From JBBSNV01 sp964458605 (GTDB lineage: Bacteria > Pseudomonadota > Alphaproteobacteria > Reyranellales > JAQSWP01): 37,212 nt of DNA. Of the stretch, positions 25,797 through 33,659 are shown in pieces (position 1 is the first letter of the stretch; the number at the start of each line of letters is the position of its first letter). Under the pieces are notes generated by a model, which was given only the letters and a program-made list of their open reading frames with translations, searched no databases and was not told the origin of the DNA. Made by a program: the position numbers and the translations under genes. The stretch spans positions 1 through 37,212 of the forward strand of contig CAYWLS010000033.1 of NCBI GenBank assembly GCA_964458605.1, in the 5' to 3' direction.

Positions 25797-26783
25797 CTAC
25801 AATGCGTTGATCTTCTCGACCATGCCGGCCGGCCAGCTCTTGGCCAGGTCGGAGGCCATGTACTTGGCCTGGGCGTATTTGCGGAAGGCGGCCTGGTCGG
25901 GCTCGTAGATCTTGAGACCCTTGGTCTTGAAGAAGTCGACCAGTTCCTTTTCGCGCGTCTGGTGCTTCTTGGTCGAGAAATCGATCGCGGCATCGGCCGC
26001 CGCCTGGAACCGCTTCTGCGCGTCCGGCTTCATGCCGCGCCACACCTTGCTCGACACGGTGAGCAGGTCGAAGCCGACCAGATGCGAGGTCATGACGATC
26101 TGCGACATCACCTCGTAGAACTTCATGTTCTCGACATTGGGCAGCGGATTGTCCTGGCCGTCGATGGCGCCGGTCTGCAATCCGGTATAGACCTCGGCAT
26201 AGGCCATCGGCGTCGGATTGGCGCCGATCGATTCGCCCAGGAACTGCCAGGCCTCGCCCGGCGGCATGCGCAGCTTGATGCCGGCCATGTCGGCCGGGGT
26301 GGTGATCTTGCGATCCGGCTTCAGGCCGACCTGGCGCGCGCCGAAATAGGTCGGACCCAGCACCCGCACGCCCAGCTTCTCTTCGGTTTCCTTGTTCAGG
26401 TCCTCGCCCATGCTGCTGGCGAAGAACTTGCGCATATGGTCGGCATCGCGAAACAGATAGGCCGAGGTAACGATCGACCACACCGGCATCTGCTTGGAGA
26501 AATCCTGCGGCGCGATGTTGCCCATCTCCAGGTTGCCGCGCTGCAGGGCGACCAGTTCGGTGCCCTGCTTGAACAGATTGCCGCCGTAATAGCCTTCGAA
26601 GGCGAAGTCGTTGGCGATCGCGCCGGCGAACATCTTCATCATCTCCGCGCGAATGTCCTGCTCGGAGAACACCGCCGAGAAGCGCAGCTTGGGCTTGTCT
26701 TCGGCCAGGGCGGGGAAGGCGGCCAGGGCGGCCAATGCGCCGCTGCCGGCCAGGAAACGACGACGTGTTGTATTCAGGGTCAT
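25797..26783 (-). CDS. dctP: TRAP transporter substrate-binding protein, DctP family
   Basis: 328 residues. The N-terminus has a twin-arginine-type signal (TTRRRFLAG, residues 5-13, then an Ala-rich hydrophobic core ending ALA26), so export in folded form through Tat is possible. The mature part is a DctP-type periplasmic binding protein with FGARQVGLKPDRKITTPADM, the conserved Arg of KLRMPPGEAW that salt-bridges a substrate carboxylate, and AEVYTGLQTGAIDGQDNPL. The ligand should be an organic acid; quinate/shikimate is inferred from neighbours. The gap from the upstream dehydrogenase is 63 bp, with TTTTTTCCTCCCAG as seen from the plus strand containing its AGGAGG-like ribosome site. Confidence 0.94.
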   Translation of the reverse strand: MTLNTTRRRFLAGSGALAALAAFPALAEDKPKLRFSAVFSEQDIRAEMMKMFAGAIANDFAFEGYYGGNLFKQGTELVALQRGNLEMGNIAPQDFSKQMPVWSIVTSAYLFRDADHMRKFFASSMGEDLNKETEEKLGVRVLGPTYFGARQVGLKPDRKITTPADMAGIKLRMPPGEAWQFLGESIGANPTPMAYAEVYTGLQTGAIDGQDNPLPNVENMKFYEVMSQIVMTSHLVGFDLLTVSSKVWRGMKPDAQKRFQAAADAAIDFSTKKHQTREKELVDFFKTKGLKIYEPDQAAFRKYAQAKYMASDLAKSWPAGMVEKINAL

Positions 26784-26846
26784 GTTTTTTCCTCCCAGTT
26801 TCGCGTTTTCAGGACTTTACTCGTTGCGATGCGTCGGCGGCTGCCC

Positions 26847-27746
26847 TCATGCGGCCGCTTCGAAATGGCTGGCCATGGCGGCCGGATCGGGCGTGCGTCC
26901 GGTGAACAGCTCGAAGGCGCGCGCTGCCTGACCGACCGCCATGCCGATGCCGCTCAAGCTGCGACAGCCCAGACTGCGCGCCAGGCGAAGCAGTTCGGTT
27001 TCCGCCGGGAAATAGACGATCTCGGCCACCCAGTGGGTCGGGCGCAACAGCGCCGCGGCAAAGGGCAGGCCCGGGTATTTGGCCATGCCCATCGGCGTGG
27101 CGTTGACGATGCCCTGGGCCTGGAAGAGCGCCGACCCTTCATCCGTCGTCGCCTGGATGTTTCGGCCGCTCGAGGCGCGCAGGCGGCGGGCCAGTATCTC
27201 GGCGCGATCGCGATCCCGGTCGATCAGGCTCAGTTCGCTGGCGCCGAGTTCGACCAGCGCATGGGCGACGGCCGCGCCGGCGCCCCCGGCGCCGAACTGC
27301 GCGACGCGCTCCAGCGGCGCGCCCTGCATGTCGCGGCGGAAGCTGCTGGCAAAGCCCCAGGCATCGGTGTTGTGGCCGACGGCTTGTCCGCCGGCCAGCA
27401 CGACAGTGTTGACCGCGCCGATCGCCTGCGCTTCGGGCGACAGCGCGGCCAGGTGGGGCAGGATCTGCTGCTTGAAGGGATGGGTGACGTTGAAGCCGGC
27501 AAAACCTTCCCGGATGGCCGCGTCGATTGCCACCGGTAGCGCGGCATCGGGCAGGCCGAGGGTGTCGAAATCAATCAGCAGGTAACGGCAGTCGAGGCCC
27601 AGCCGCAGGGCTTCGCGCTCGTGCATGATCGGCGAGCGGGAAGACTGGATGGCGCGGCCCAGCAAGCCGACCAGCACTTGGGCCTTGGGCCGGCGCGCGA
27701 CGGCCTCGCGCAACAGCCTGGTGGCATGCTCATGCAACTCCGGCAT
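26847..27746 (-). CDS. Quinate/shikimate dehydrogenase (QsuD-like, catabolic)
   Basis: 299-residue AroE-fold enzyme oxidising shikimate (to 3-dehydroshikimate) and/or quinate (to 3-dehydroquinate). Active-site residues: S36 and S38 (SSRSPIMH), K92 (NVTHPFKQQ), D128 (GHNTDAWGF), Q273 (GIGMAVGQAA). The NAD(P) loop is GAGGAG (152-157), and the second strand ends LIDRDRDR, with Asp176 where NADP enzymes have the NRT motif, which suggests NAD. The THPFKQ, VNATPMGM and VYFPAETELL strings match my memory of the Corynebacterium glutamicum quinate/shikimate dehydrogenase more than biosynthetic AroE. First gene of the leftward operon; its start is ~105 bp from the palindrome in front of tetR. Confidence 0.88.
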   Translation of the reverse strand: MPELHEHATRLLREAVARRPKAQVLVGLLGRAIQSSRSPIMHEREALRLGLDCRYLLIDFDTLGLPDAALPVAIDAAIREGFAGFNVTHPFKQQILPHLAALSPEAQAIGAVNTVVLAGGQAVGHNTDAWGFASSFRRDMQGAPLERVAQFGAGGAGAAVAHALVELGASELSLIDRDRDRAEILARRLRASSGRNIQATTDEGSALFQAQGIVNATPMGMAKYPGLPFAAALLRPTHWVAEIVYFPAETELLRLARSLGCRSLSGIGMAVGQAARAFELFTGRTPDPAAMASHFEAAA

Positions 27747-27849
27747 CCGCGCCCCGCTGCGTGGCTCCCTGTGGGCCAGTCTTCGCCAGCCTTGTCACCG
27801 CGCCGACCTGTCGATATGCAATCGTCTGGGCGCGACCGCACCACAATGT

Positions 27850-27863
27850 ACGAACCGGTTAGT
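27850..27863. promoter_or_regulatory. Operator copy in the dehydrogenase / tetR spacer
   Basis: ACGAACCGGTTAGT, one mismatch from the perfect palindrome ACGAACCGGTTCGT in front of quiC. It lies 33 bp before the tetR ATG and 104 bp before the divergent dehydrogenase start, so one regulator could control tetR and the leftward operon. Confidence 0.75.
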
Positions 27864-27895
27864 TTAGTCAACGATCGGTCGTGGGATAACGGGGA

Positions 27896-28576
27896 ATGGC
27901 AAGGAAAACGAAACGCAACGAAAAGAACGGCAACGGGCGCAGTCGGGTCAACGATCCCGAAGGCACTCGCCGCGACATACTGGAGATCGCCTCGAAGGAA
28001 TTCGCGCTGAACGGCCTGTCCGGCGCGCGCATCGACGAGATCGCCGCCCGCACCAAATCCTCCAAGCGCATGATCTACTACTATTTCGGCGACAAGGAGG
28101 GGCTGTACCTCAAGGCGCTGGAAAACGCCTACCAGCTGGTGCGCGAGGGGGAGGCCAAGCTCGATACCGACGATCTGCCGCCCCTGGAGGCGCTCCGGCG
28201 GCTGGTGGAGTTCACTTTCGATCACCACCATCGCCACGAGGAGTTCATCCGCATGGTGATGATCGAGAACATCCATCACGGCGAATATCTCGACCGCTCC
28301 GAAGCGCTGCGCGACGTAAACGCCACGGCCATCGACCACATTGCGCGCATTTACAAGCGCGGGGTCGGCGCCGGCGTGTTCCGGCGCGGCCTCGATCCGG
28401 TCGAACTGCACTGGGCGGTCAGCGCGCTGTGCTTTTTCAACGTTTCCAACCGCACCACCTTTTCCAAAGTTTTCGGCCGCGATTTCGGCGCCGCGGACCA
28501 GCTGGCGCGCCTGCGCCGCAACACCGTCGACATGATACTGCGCTTCGTGGCCCGCGCCTCGGCATCGAAGGACTGA
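27896..28576 (+). CDS. TetR-family regulator of the quinate/shikimate locus
   Basis: 226 residues. A basic tail (ARKTKRNEKNGNGRSR) precedes the HTH (GTRRDILEIASKEFALNGLSG, then IDEIAARTKSSKRMIYYYFGDKEGLY). The ligand domain has a notable His/Glu-rich patch, FDHHHRHEEFIRMVMIENIHHG (about 107-128), that could take part in ligand or metal binding. It sits between the leftward transport/dehydrogenase operon and quiC, with matching palindromes on both sides of the gene, so it most likely represses the locus until a pathway compound binds. Many catabolic quinate regulators are LysR or IclR types, so a TetR is less common here. Confidence 0.92.
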   Translation: MARKTKRNEKNGNGRSRVNDPEGTRRDILEIASKEFALNGLSGARIDEIAARTKSSKRMIYYYFGDKEGLYLKALENAYQLVREGEAKLDTDDLPPLEALRRLVEFTFDHHHRHEEFIRMVMIENIHHGEYLDRSEALRDVNATAIDHIARIYKRGVGAGVFRRGLDPVELHWAVSALCFFNVSNRTTFSKVFGRDFGAADQLARLRRNTVDMILRFVARASASKD

Positions 28577-28607
28577 GGAAGCCTCCCGCGACGGCCCCCA
28601 AAGGGCC

Positions 28608-28651
28608 TTGAGTTGGCCGGCAGGGCGCGTAAAATATACGAACCGGTTCGT
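28608..28651 (+). promoter_or_regulatory. quiC promoter with overlapping operator
   Basis: TTGAGT (28608-28613) and TAAAAT (28630-28635) give a -35/-10 with 16-bp spacing. The perfect 14-bp palindrome ACGAACCGGTTCGT (28638-28651) covers the expected transcription start, 15 bp before the quiC ATG. Binding there would block initiation. Confidence 0.75.
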
Positions 28652-28666
28652 TAATTGGAGGCGTCG

Positions 28667-30562
28667 ATGGAGACCTCCATCGCCACGGTGTCGCTCAGCG
28701 GCGGCTTGCGCGAGAAGCTGAGCGCCATTGCTGCTGCCGGTTTCGACGGCGTCGAGATTTTCGAAGCCGACTTCCTGGCATTCGACGGCACGCCCGCCGA
28801 AGTCGGCCGCATGGTGGCCGACCATGGGTTGCGGATAACCCTGTTCCAGCCGTTTCGCGATTTCGAAGGCATGCCGCCGGAGCAGCGCATCCGGGTACTG
28901 GATCGCGCCGAACGCAAGTTCGACCTGATGCAGCAGCTCGGCGCCGATCTGATGCTGGTCTGTTCCAACGTCTCGCCGGTCAGCCTGGGCGGAATCGACC
29001 GCGCCGCCGCCGATTTTCGCGAGCTGGGCGAGCGCGCCGCCCGGCGCAGCCTGCGTGTGGGTTACGAGGCGTTGGCCTGGGGCCGCCACGTCAACGATCA
29101 CCGCGACGCCTGGCAGGTGGTGCGCCGCGCCGATCACGCCAGCGTCGGCCTGATCCTGGATTCCTTCCACACGCTGGTGCGCCAGATCGACGTGCAATCG
29201 ATCCGAGCCATTCCAGGCGACCGGATCTTCATCGTTCAGCTGGCCGACGCGCCGTGGCTGAAGATGGATTTCCTGTCGTGGAGCCGGCATTTTCGCAACA
29301 TGCCCGGGCAGGGCGAACTCGATGTCTCGGGGTTCATGCGCGCCGTTGCCGCCACCGGCTATGCCGGGCCGCTGTCGCTGGAGATCTTCAACGACCAGTT
29401 CCGTGGCGGTTCGCCAAAATCGGTGGCGGTCGATGGCAAGCGTTCGCTGGTCAACCTGGTTGATCAGGCCGCGCGAGCGGAGCCGGCGGTGATTGCCCCG
29501 CCGGCCATGCCCGATCGAGTCGCCGTGCACGGTGTCGCCTTCGTCGAATTCGCCGCCGACGAGGGCGAGGCGCAGCAACTGGCCGAGCTGTTGCGCAGCA
29601 TGGGCTTCCGCCGCGCCGGCCGGCACAGGAACCGGCAGGTCACGCTCTACCGTCAGGGCGAGATCAATATCGTCGTCAACACCGAGCAGGAAGGTCTGGC
29701 TCATTCCTCCTATCTCGTGCATGGCACATCGGCCTATGCCATCGGCCTCAAAGTCGAGGATGCGGCGGCGACGGTCGAGCGGGCGCGCGCCCTGGGTGCG
29801 GAGCCGTTCGCCGAGCGGCGCATGGCGGGCGAGCTGGCGATTCCGGCGATCCGCGGCATGGGCGGCGGCGTGATCTATTTCCTCGACCGCAAGTCGGAGC
29901 TGGCCCGGGTCTGGGACATCGAGTTCGACCTCGAGGCGGCGGCCGGCGCGCCCGATGCCGGCCTGCGGCGGATCGATCACGTGGCCCAGACCATGAACTA
30001 CGAGGAGATGTTGAGCTGGGTGCTGTTCTACGTGTCGATCTTCCGCACCCGCAAGCAGCCGGCGGTCGACGTGGTCGATCCCGGCGGACTGGTGCGCAGC
30101 CAGGTGATCGAAAGCGAGGACGCGGCGTTGCGCCTGACCCTCAACGGCGCGGAGAACCCGCGCACCCTGGCCGGCCATTTCGTGGCCAAGAGCCTGGGCT
30201 CCTCGATCCAGCACCTGGCGCTGGCGAGCGACGACATCTTCGCCAGCGCCGCGCGGATGGCCCGGTTGGGCTTCGTGCCGCTCGAACTGCCCGCCAACTA
30301 CTACGACGACCTGGAGGCGCGCTTCGCTCTGGACGAGGCGACGACGAGGCAGCTGAGGCAGTATCGCATTCTCTACGATCGCGACGAGAGCGGCGAATAT
30401 CTGCAATTCTACAGTCCCAGCTACGGCGATGGCTTCTTCTTCGAAATCGTCCAGCGGCGCGCGGCCTATGCCGGTTACGGCGCGGCCAATGCGCCAGTGC
30501 GCATCGCCGCCCAGAAGCGGGCCTTGCATTTGGACGACATGGCGGCAATTGCCGTGCGCTAG
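28667..30562 (+). CDS. quiC: 3-dehydroshikimate dehydratase fused to an HPPD-like domain (QuiC)
   Basis: 631 residues. Residues ~1-265 are a sugar-phosphate isomerase-like TIM barrel that dehydrates 3-dehydroshikimate to protocatechuate. The metal ligands E134 (GYEALAWG), D165 (LILDSF), Q191 (FIVQLADA) and E239 (LSLEIF) fall at the positions I recall for Pseudomonas putida QuiC1. Residues ~285-600 are a 4-hydroxyphenylpyruvate-dioxygenase-like double VOC module keeping a 2-His-1-Glu site, H438 (RIDHVA), H516 (SIQHLA) and E593 (FFEIVQ). So the second domain may bind a metal. Start: ATG 28667 with GGAGG (28657-28661); an in-frame TTG at 28655 overlaps that site. Its stop overlaps that of the convergent next gene in a CTAG. 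Confidence 0.93.
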   Translation: METSIATVSLSGGLREKLSAIAAAGFDGVEIFEADFLAFDGTPAEVGRMVADHGLRITLFQPFRDFEGMPPEQRIRVLDRAERKFDLMQQLGADLMLVCSNVSPVSLGGIDRAAADFRELGERAARRSLRVGYEALAWGRHVNDHRDAWQVVRRADHASVGLILDSFHTLVRQIDVQSIRAIPGDRIFIVQLADAPWLKMDFLSWSRHFRNMPGQGELDVSGFMRAVAATGYAGPLSLEIFNDQFRGGSPKSVAVDGKRSLVNLVDQAARAEPAVIAPPAMPDRVAVHGVAFVEFAADEGEAQQLAELLRSMGFRRAGRHRNRQVTLYRQGEINIVVNTEQEGLAHSSYLVHGTSAYAIGLKVEDAAATVERARALGAEPFAERRMAGELAIPAIRGMGGGVIYFLDRKSELARVWDIEFDLEAAAGAPDAGLRRIDHVAQTMNYEEMLSWVLFYVSIFRTRKQPAVDVVDPGGLVRSQVIESEDAALRLTLNGAENPRTLAGHFVAKSLGSSIQHLALASDDIFASAARMARLGFVPLELPANYYDDLEARFALDEATTRQLRQYRILYDRDESGEYLQFYSPSYGDGFFFEIVQRRAAYAGYGAANAPVRIAAQKRALHLDDMAAIAVR

Positions 30563-31233
30563 GGCGCCAGGTCGGCGGCGCTCATACTGTGGTCGAGGCG
30601 GAACAGCGACACCGTCCTGTCCGACGCCGCTGCGTTCAGCGGCAATTCGCCCAGGGCCGCACGCAGCGCCTGCTCGCTGCAGCCGCCGAGCAGCACGATC
30701 CAGTCCGCCGCCCGATCGCCGCCGCGGATCGCCTGTTCGCGCGTCATGGCAATGGCCGGCGTATCGGTGCGCAGCAGGTGGCCACCCGTCAGCCCGGGCT
30801 CTCCGGCCAGGCGGCCAAGCGCGTGCCGCAGTTCCTGGCGCAGCGCCTCCTCGCGCCCCGGCTGCGGCGACATCCGGACCGTGGCCAGCGTGCCGCCCAG
30901 CAGGCTGCCGGAACTTTCCAGCACGTGCGACTGGCTGCGCACCATGCCCTGGTGATGCGGCATCATCCTGACCGACCAAGGCGTGGGATTGTTGAGCCGC
31001 TCAAGATAGGCCGGCGAGGTGAGACTGTCGAAGCGCTCCAGTTCGTAGAGCACGAAGAAGCCGTCGGAGGAGGCCGCGTCTCCCGTCGCAGCCCAGCGCG
31101 AGGCACGACGGAATCCGGGCAGACCGAGGCGTTCGGGAAAATGTTCGTGCGAATGCCAGTGCTGGAATTCGCCGCGCCATTGGGGGGCGATGGTCCACCA
31201 CATGGCAAGCGCGGCCTGGCCAAGAAGGGGCAT
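30559..31233 (-). CDS. Conserved hypothetical protein, probable duplicated dimeric alpha-beta barrel
   Basis: 224 residues, unrecognised at family level. The N-terminal half has a patterned WWTIAP ... EFQHWHSHEHFPERLGLPGFRR segment, reminiscent of ferredoxin-like (dimeric alpha-beta barrel) proteins of the EthD/ABM type, where a His-rich helix faces the pocket; FFVLYELERFDSL supplies a matching beta strand. The second half (TLATVRMSP ... ADWIVLLGGCSE) looks like a second copy of the fold. Its stop codon overlaps that of quiC on the other strand. It follows the host-attachment-like gene's direction but that gene lies downstream of it by 34 bp. Confidence 0.7.
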   Translation of the reverse strand: MPLLGQAALAMWWTIAPQWRGEFQHWHSHEHFPERLGLPGFRRASRWAATGDAASSDGFFVLYELERFDSLTSPAYLERLNNPTPWSVRMMPHHQGMVRSQSHVLESSGSLLGGTLATVRMSPQPGREEALRQELRHALGRLAGEPGLTGGHLLRTDTPAIAMTREQAIRGGDRAADWIVLLGGCSEQALRAALGELPLNAAASDRTVSLFRLDHSMSAADLAP

Positions 31234-31267
31234 GTTCGGCTGTCTGTCGACGCTTGCGGGGCGTCGA

Positions 31268-31726
31268 CTATAGCAGCGCCGGTCGATCCTGCATCAGATG
31301 CGGCGCCAAATCGTCCAGGCCGACATGCATCAGATCCTTTGCCAGGCTCATGAACACGCGATCCCTGGCGCGGGCATCGAGAGCGGCGCGGATCTCGCCC
31401 AGCATGGCGGGCGGCGCGACGATCGCCAGCCGCTCGAACTTGCCGGCCAGCGCCGCGGCGTTGAGTTCGTGGGCCAGGCGGTCGGCGAATCTGATCTTCT
31501 GCTCGCGATGCGGATCGCCGGGCGGCTGCATGGCGTGGCGCTGTCCGCCGTGGCTGCTGTCGAAGCTGCGGCCCGGACGGTCGCTGCCGATGGCGTGGCT
31601 GGGCTGTAGGGCGTTGTCGAAGGCGGCGACCTGCCGGAAGCCGCCATCGGCCAGCAGGCGATGCGTCTCGATGATCCGCGCGCGGCTGGCATCGGCAGTC
31701 AGTACCCAAATGATCTTCTGCTTCAT
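31268..31726 (-). CDS. Host attachment protein family (PF10116-like)
   Basis: 152 residues resembling the family named protein required for attachment to host cells, related to the baeRF/eRF1-like folds. The first strand KQKIIWVLTADASRARIIET (1-20), the central FADRLAHELNAAALAGKFERLAIVAPPAMLGEIRAAL and the terminal RVFMSLAKDLMHVGLDDLAPHL correspond to that family's conserved blocks. Despite the family name, most members in free-living bacteria have unknown roles. ATG 31726 is preceded by AAGGTGG. The open frame continues upstream to 32641, but that is antisense to guaB. It is separated from the guaB start by 382 bp. Confidence 0.82.
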   Translation of the reverse strand: MKQKIIWVLTADASRARIIETHRLLADGGFRQVAAFDNALQPSHAIGSDRPGRSFDSSHGGQRHAMQPPGDPHREQKIRFADRLAHELNAAALAGKFERLAIVAPPAMLGEIRAALDARARDRVFMSLAKDLMHVGLDDLAPHLMQDRPALL

Positions 31727-32108
31727 GATCCACCTTTTTGGCGCCAGCCTACGCGGCCGTCCGCCAACGGCATTGAGGCAGATCAGTCCGTTGGGGGGCG
31801 GGAGGCCTGCTTCGCCGGGGCCGGGCTGTTGTCCGTGGCGAGCTGCGCCATCGGCGGCGAAGAAGGGATGCCTGGCTGCGCCACCGAAAACAGCATGGCA
31901 GGGCTGCGCTCGCGACCGGCACTTGCCAAAATGGGCCTCAACACCATGTGCTGCCTGCGCTTTCCCGCGGCGAAATTTTCTACATCTAGTGTGTCGGCAA
32001 CCCTTGTGAGCAGGGCCGCGATGTGTATTATGGCGCGCCAACCGCGAACGGCCCGTTAGCGCCCCGGTCGGCCCTCCCGCCGCCGCCAGCGCCGGCCCAG
32101 GAGGCAGT
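31727..32108. other. Intergenic region holding the guaB promoter and leader
   Basis: The left two-thirds (31740-32000) show no gene or clear repeat. The right end contains the guaB promoter at 32004-32031 and a roughly 70-nt leader. I looked for a purine-type riboswitch and saw none. Confidence 0.55.
32004..32031 (+). promoter_or_regulatory. Predicted guaB promoter
   Basis: TTGTGA (32004-32009) and TATTAT (32026-32031) have 16-bp spacing, close to sigma-70 consensus, leaving a leader of about 70 nt before guaB. The leader ends in CAGGAGG, the guaB ribosome site. Confidence 0.65.
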
Positions 32109-33572
32109 ATGGACATCCGCGAAGCTCTCACTTTCGACGATGTCCTGCTTGCGCCCGCCGCCTCCAATGTCTTGCCCGGCCAGACCGATACCCGCACGCG
32201 GCTGACCTCGCGCATCGAACTCGGCATCCCGCTGATCTCCGCCGCCATGGACACCGTGACCGAGAGCCGCCTGGCCATCGCCATGGCCCAGGCCGGCGGC
32301 ATCGGCGTGGTGCACAAGAACATGGATGTCGCGGCCCAGGCCAACGAGGTGCGCGCGGTCAAGAAGTTCGAGAGCGGCATGGTGGTCAACCCGGTTACCG
32401 TCCATCCCGAACAGACCCTGGCCGATGCGCTCAACATCATGTCGGCGCATCGCATCTCCGGCATTCCCGTGGTCGAGCGCCAGTCGGGCAAGCTGGTCGG
32501 CATCCTGACCAACCGCGACGTGCGCTTCGCCAGCGACCCCGCGACCCCGGTCCACGCCCTGATGACCAAGGGGCCGCTGATCACCGTCAAGGAAGGCGTG
32601 TCGCGCGAGGAGGCCAAGCGGCTGCTGCACAAGCATCGCATCGAGAAGCTGCTGGTGGTGGACGACGCCTATCGCTGCATCGGCCTGATCACGGTCAAGG
32701 ACATCGAGAAGGCGCAGCTCTATCCCAACGCCACCAAGGACGAGAAGGGCCGCCTGCGCGTCGCCGCCGCGGTCGGCGTCGGTGAGGACGGGCTGCGCCG
32801 CGCCGAGGCGCTGCTCGACGCCGAGGTCGATGTCGTGGTGGTCGACACCGCGCACGGCCATTCCCAGGGCGTGCTCGATGCCGTCACTAGGGTCAAGAAG
32901 CTCAGCAACTATGCCCAGGTGGTGGGCGGCAACGTCGCCACCGCCGACGGCGCCAAGGCGCTGATCGATGCCGGCGCCGATGCGGTGAAGATCGGCATCG
33001 GGCCGGGCTCGATCTGCACCACCCGCATCGTCGCCGGCGTCGGCATGCCCCAGCTCACCGCCATCATGGAAGCCGCCGAAATCTGTCACCAGGCGGGCGT
33101 GGTGGCGATCGCCGATGGCGGCATCAAGTTCTCCGGCGACCTGGCCAAGGCGATCGCCGGCGGCGCCGACGTGGCCATGATCGGCTCCCTGCTGGCCGGC
33201 ACCGACGAGAGCCCGGGCGAGGTGTTCCTCTATCAGGGCCGCTCCTACAAATCCTATCGCGGCATGGGCTCGCTGGGCGCCATGGCGCGCGGCTCGGCCG
33301 ACCGCTATTTCCAGCAGGAGGTCTCCGACACGCTGAAATACGTGCCCGAGGGCATCGAGGGCCGCGTGCCCTATCGCGGCGCGGTCGGCACTATCCTGCA
33401 CCAGCTGGTCGGCGGCCTGCGCGCCGCCATGGGCTATACCGGCAATCCCACCATCGGGCAGATGCAGCAGAACTGCCGCTTCGTGCGCATCACCGGCGCC
33501 GGCCTGCGGGAGAGCCATGTCCACGACGTCGAGATCTCGCGCGAGGCGCCAAATTATCCGCAACGAACCTGA
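32109..33572 (+). CDS. guaB: Inosine-5'-monophosphate dehydrogenase
   Basis: 487 residues, the usual length. Oxidises IMP to XMP with NAD+, the committed step of GMP synthesis; the product feeds GuaA encoded 2.2 kb downstream. The barrel is interrupted by two CBS domains (about 95-205: MVVNPVTVHPEQTLADALNI and LMTKGPLITVKEGVSREEAK). The catalytic loop is GIGPGSIC303TTR; GSLLAGTDESPGE, the GMGSLGAM flap and RVPYRGAVG are intact. RBS CAGGAGG is 4 bases before ATG 32109. An intrinsic terminator follows. Confidence 0.98.
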   Translation: MDIREALTFDDVLLAPAASNVLPGQTDTRTRLTSRIELGIPLISAAMDTVTESRLAIAMAQAGGIGVVHKNMDVAAQANEVRAVKKFESGMVVNPVTVHPEQTLADALNIMSAHRISGIPVVERQSGKLVGILTNRDVRFASDPATPVHALMTKGPLITVKEGVSREEAKRLLHKHRIEKLLVVDDAYRCIGLITVKDIEKAQLYPNATKDEKGRLRVAAAVGVGEDGLRRAEALLDAEVDVVVVDTAHGHSQGVLDAVTRVKKLSNYAQVVGGNVATADGAKALIDAGADAVKIGIGPGSICTTRIVAGVGMPQLTAIMEAAEICHQAGVVAIADGGIKFSGDLAKAIAGGADVAMIGSLLAGTDESPGEVFLYQGRSYKSYRGMGSLGAMARGSADRYFQQEVSDTLKYVPEGIEGRVPYRGAVGTILHQLVGGLRAAMGYTGNPTIGQMQQNCRFVRITGAGLRESHVHDVEISREAPNYPQRT

Positions 33573-33619
33573 TCCGCTGCCGCCCGCGCCGGCGCCACGC
33601 CGCCATTGCGCCCGCATCG

Positions 33620-33644
33620 CGCCCGCCCTCCCGGCGGGCGTTTT
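33620..33644 (+). terminator. Intrinsic terminator after guaB
   Basis: CGCCCGCC (33620-33627) and GGCGGGCG (33633-33640) form an 8-bp stem around a 5-nt loop, followed by TTTT. It ends 16 bp before the rsmB start, so rsmB needs read-through or a promoter overlapping this site. Confidence 0.85.
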
Positions 33645-33659
33645 CGATAGGATGGCGGC

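Noticed and set aside
23449..27746. Biosynthetic shikimate pathway genes
   Set aside because: The aroQ- and aroE-like genes are in an operon with a TRAP importer opposite quiC, and the dehydrogenase has NAD-type and QsuD-type features; catabolism fits better.
28655..28666. TTG start for quiC
   Set aside because: It overlaps the GGAGG ribosome site that serves ATG 28667.
27575..30979. 1134-codon minus-strand open frame across tetR and quiC
   Set aside because: Antisense to two well-supported genes, low-complexity composition, no recognisable motif.
31740..32000. Purine riboswitch in front of guaB
   Set aside because: No purine-riboswitch-like three-way junction core could be seen.
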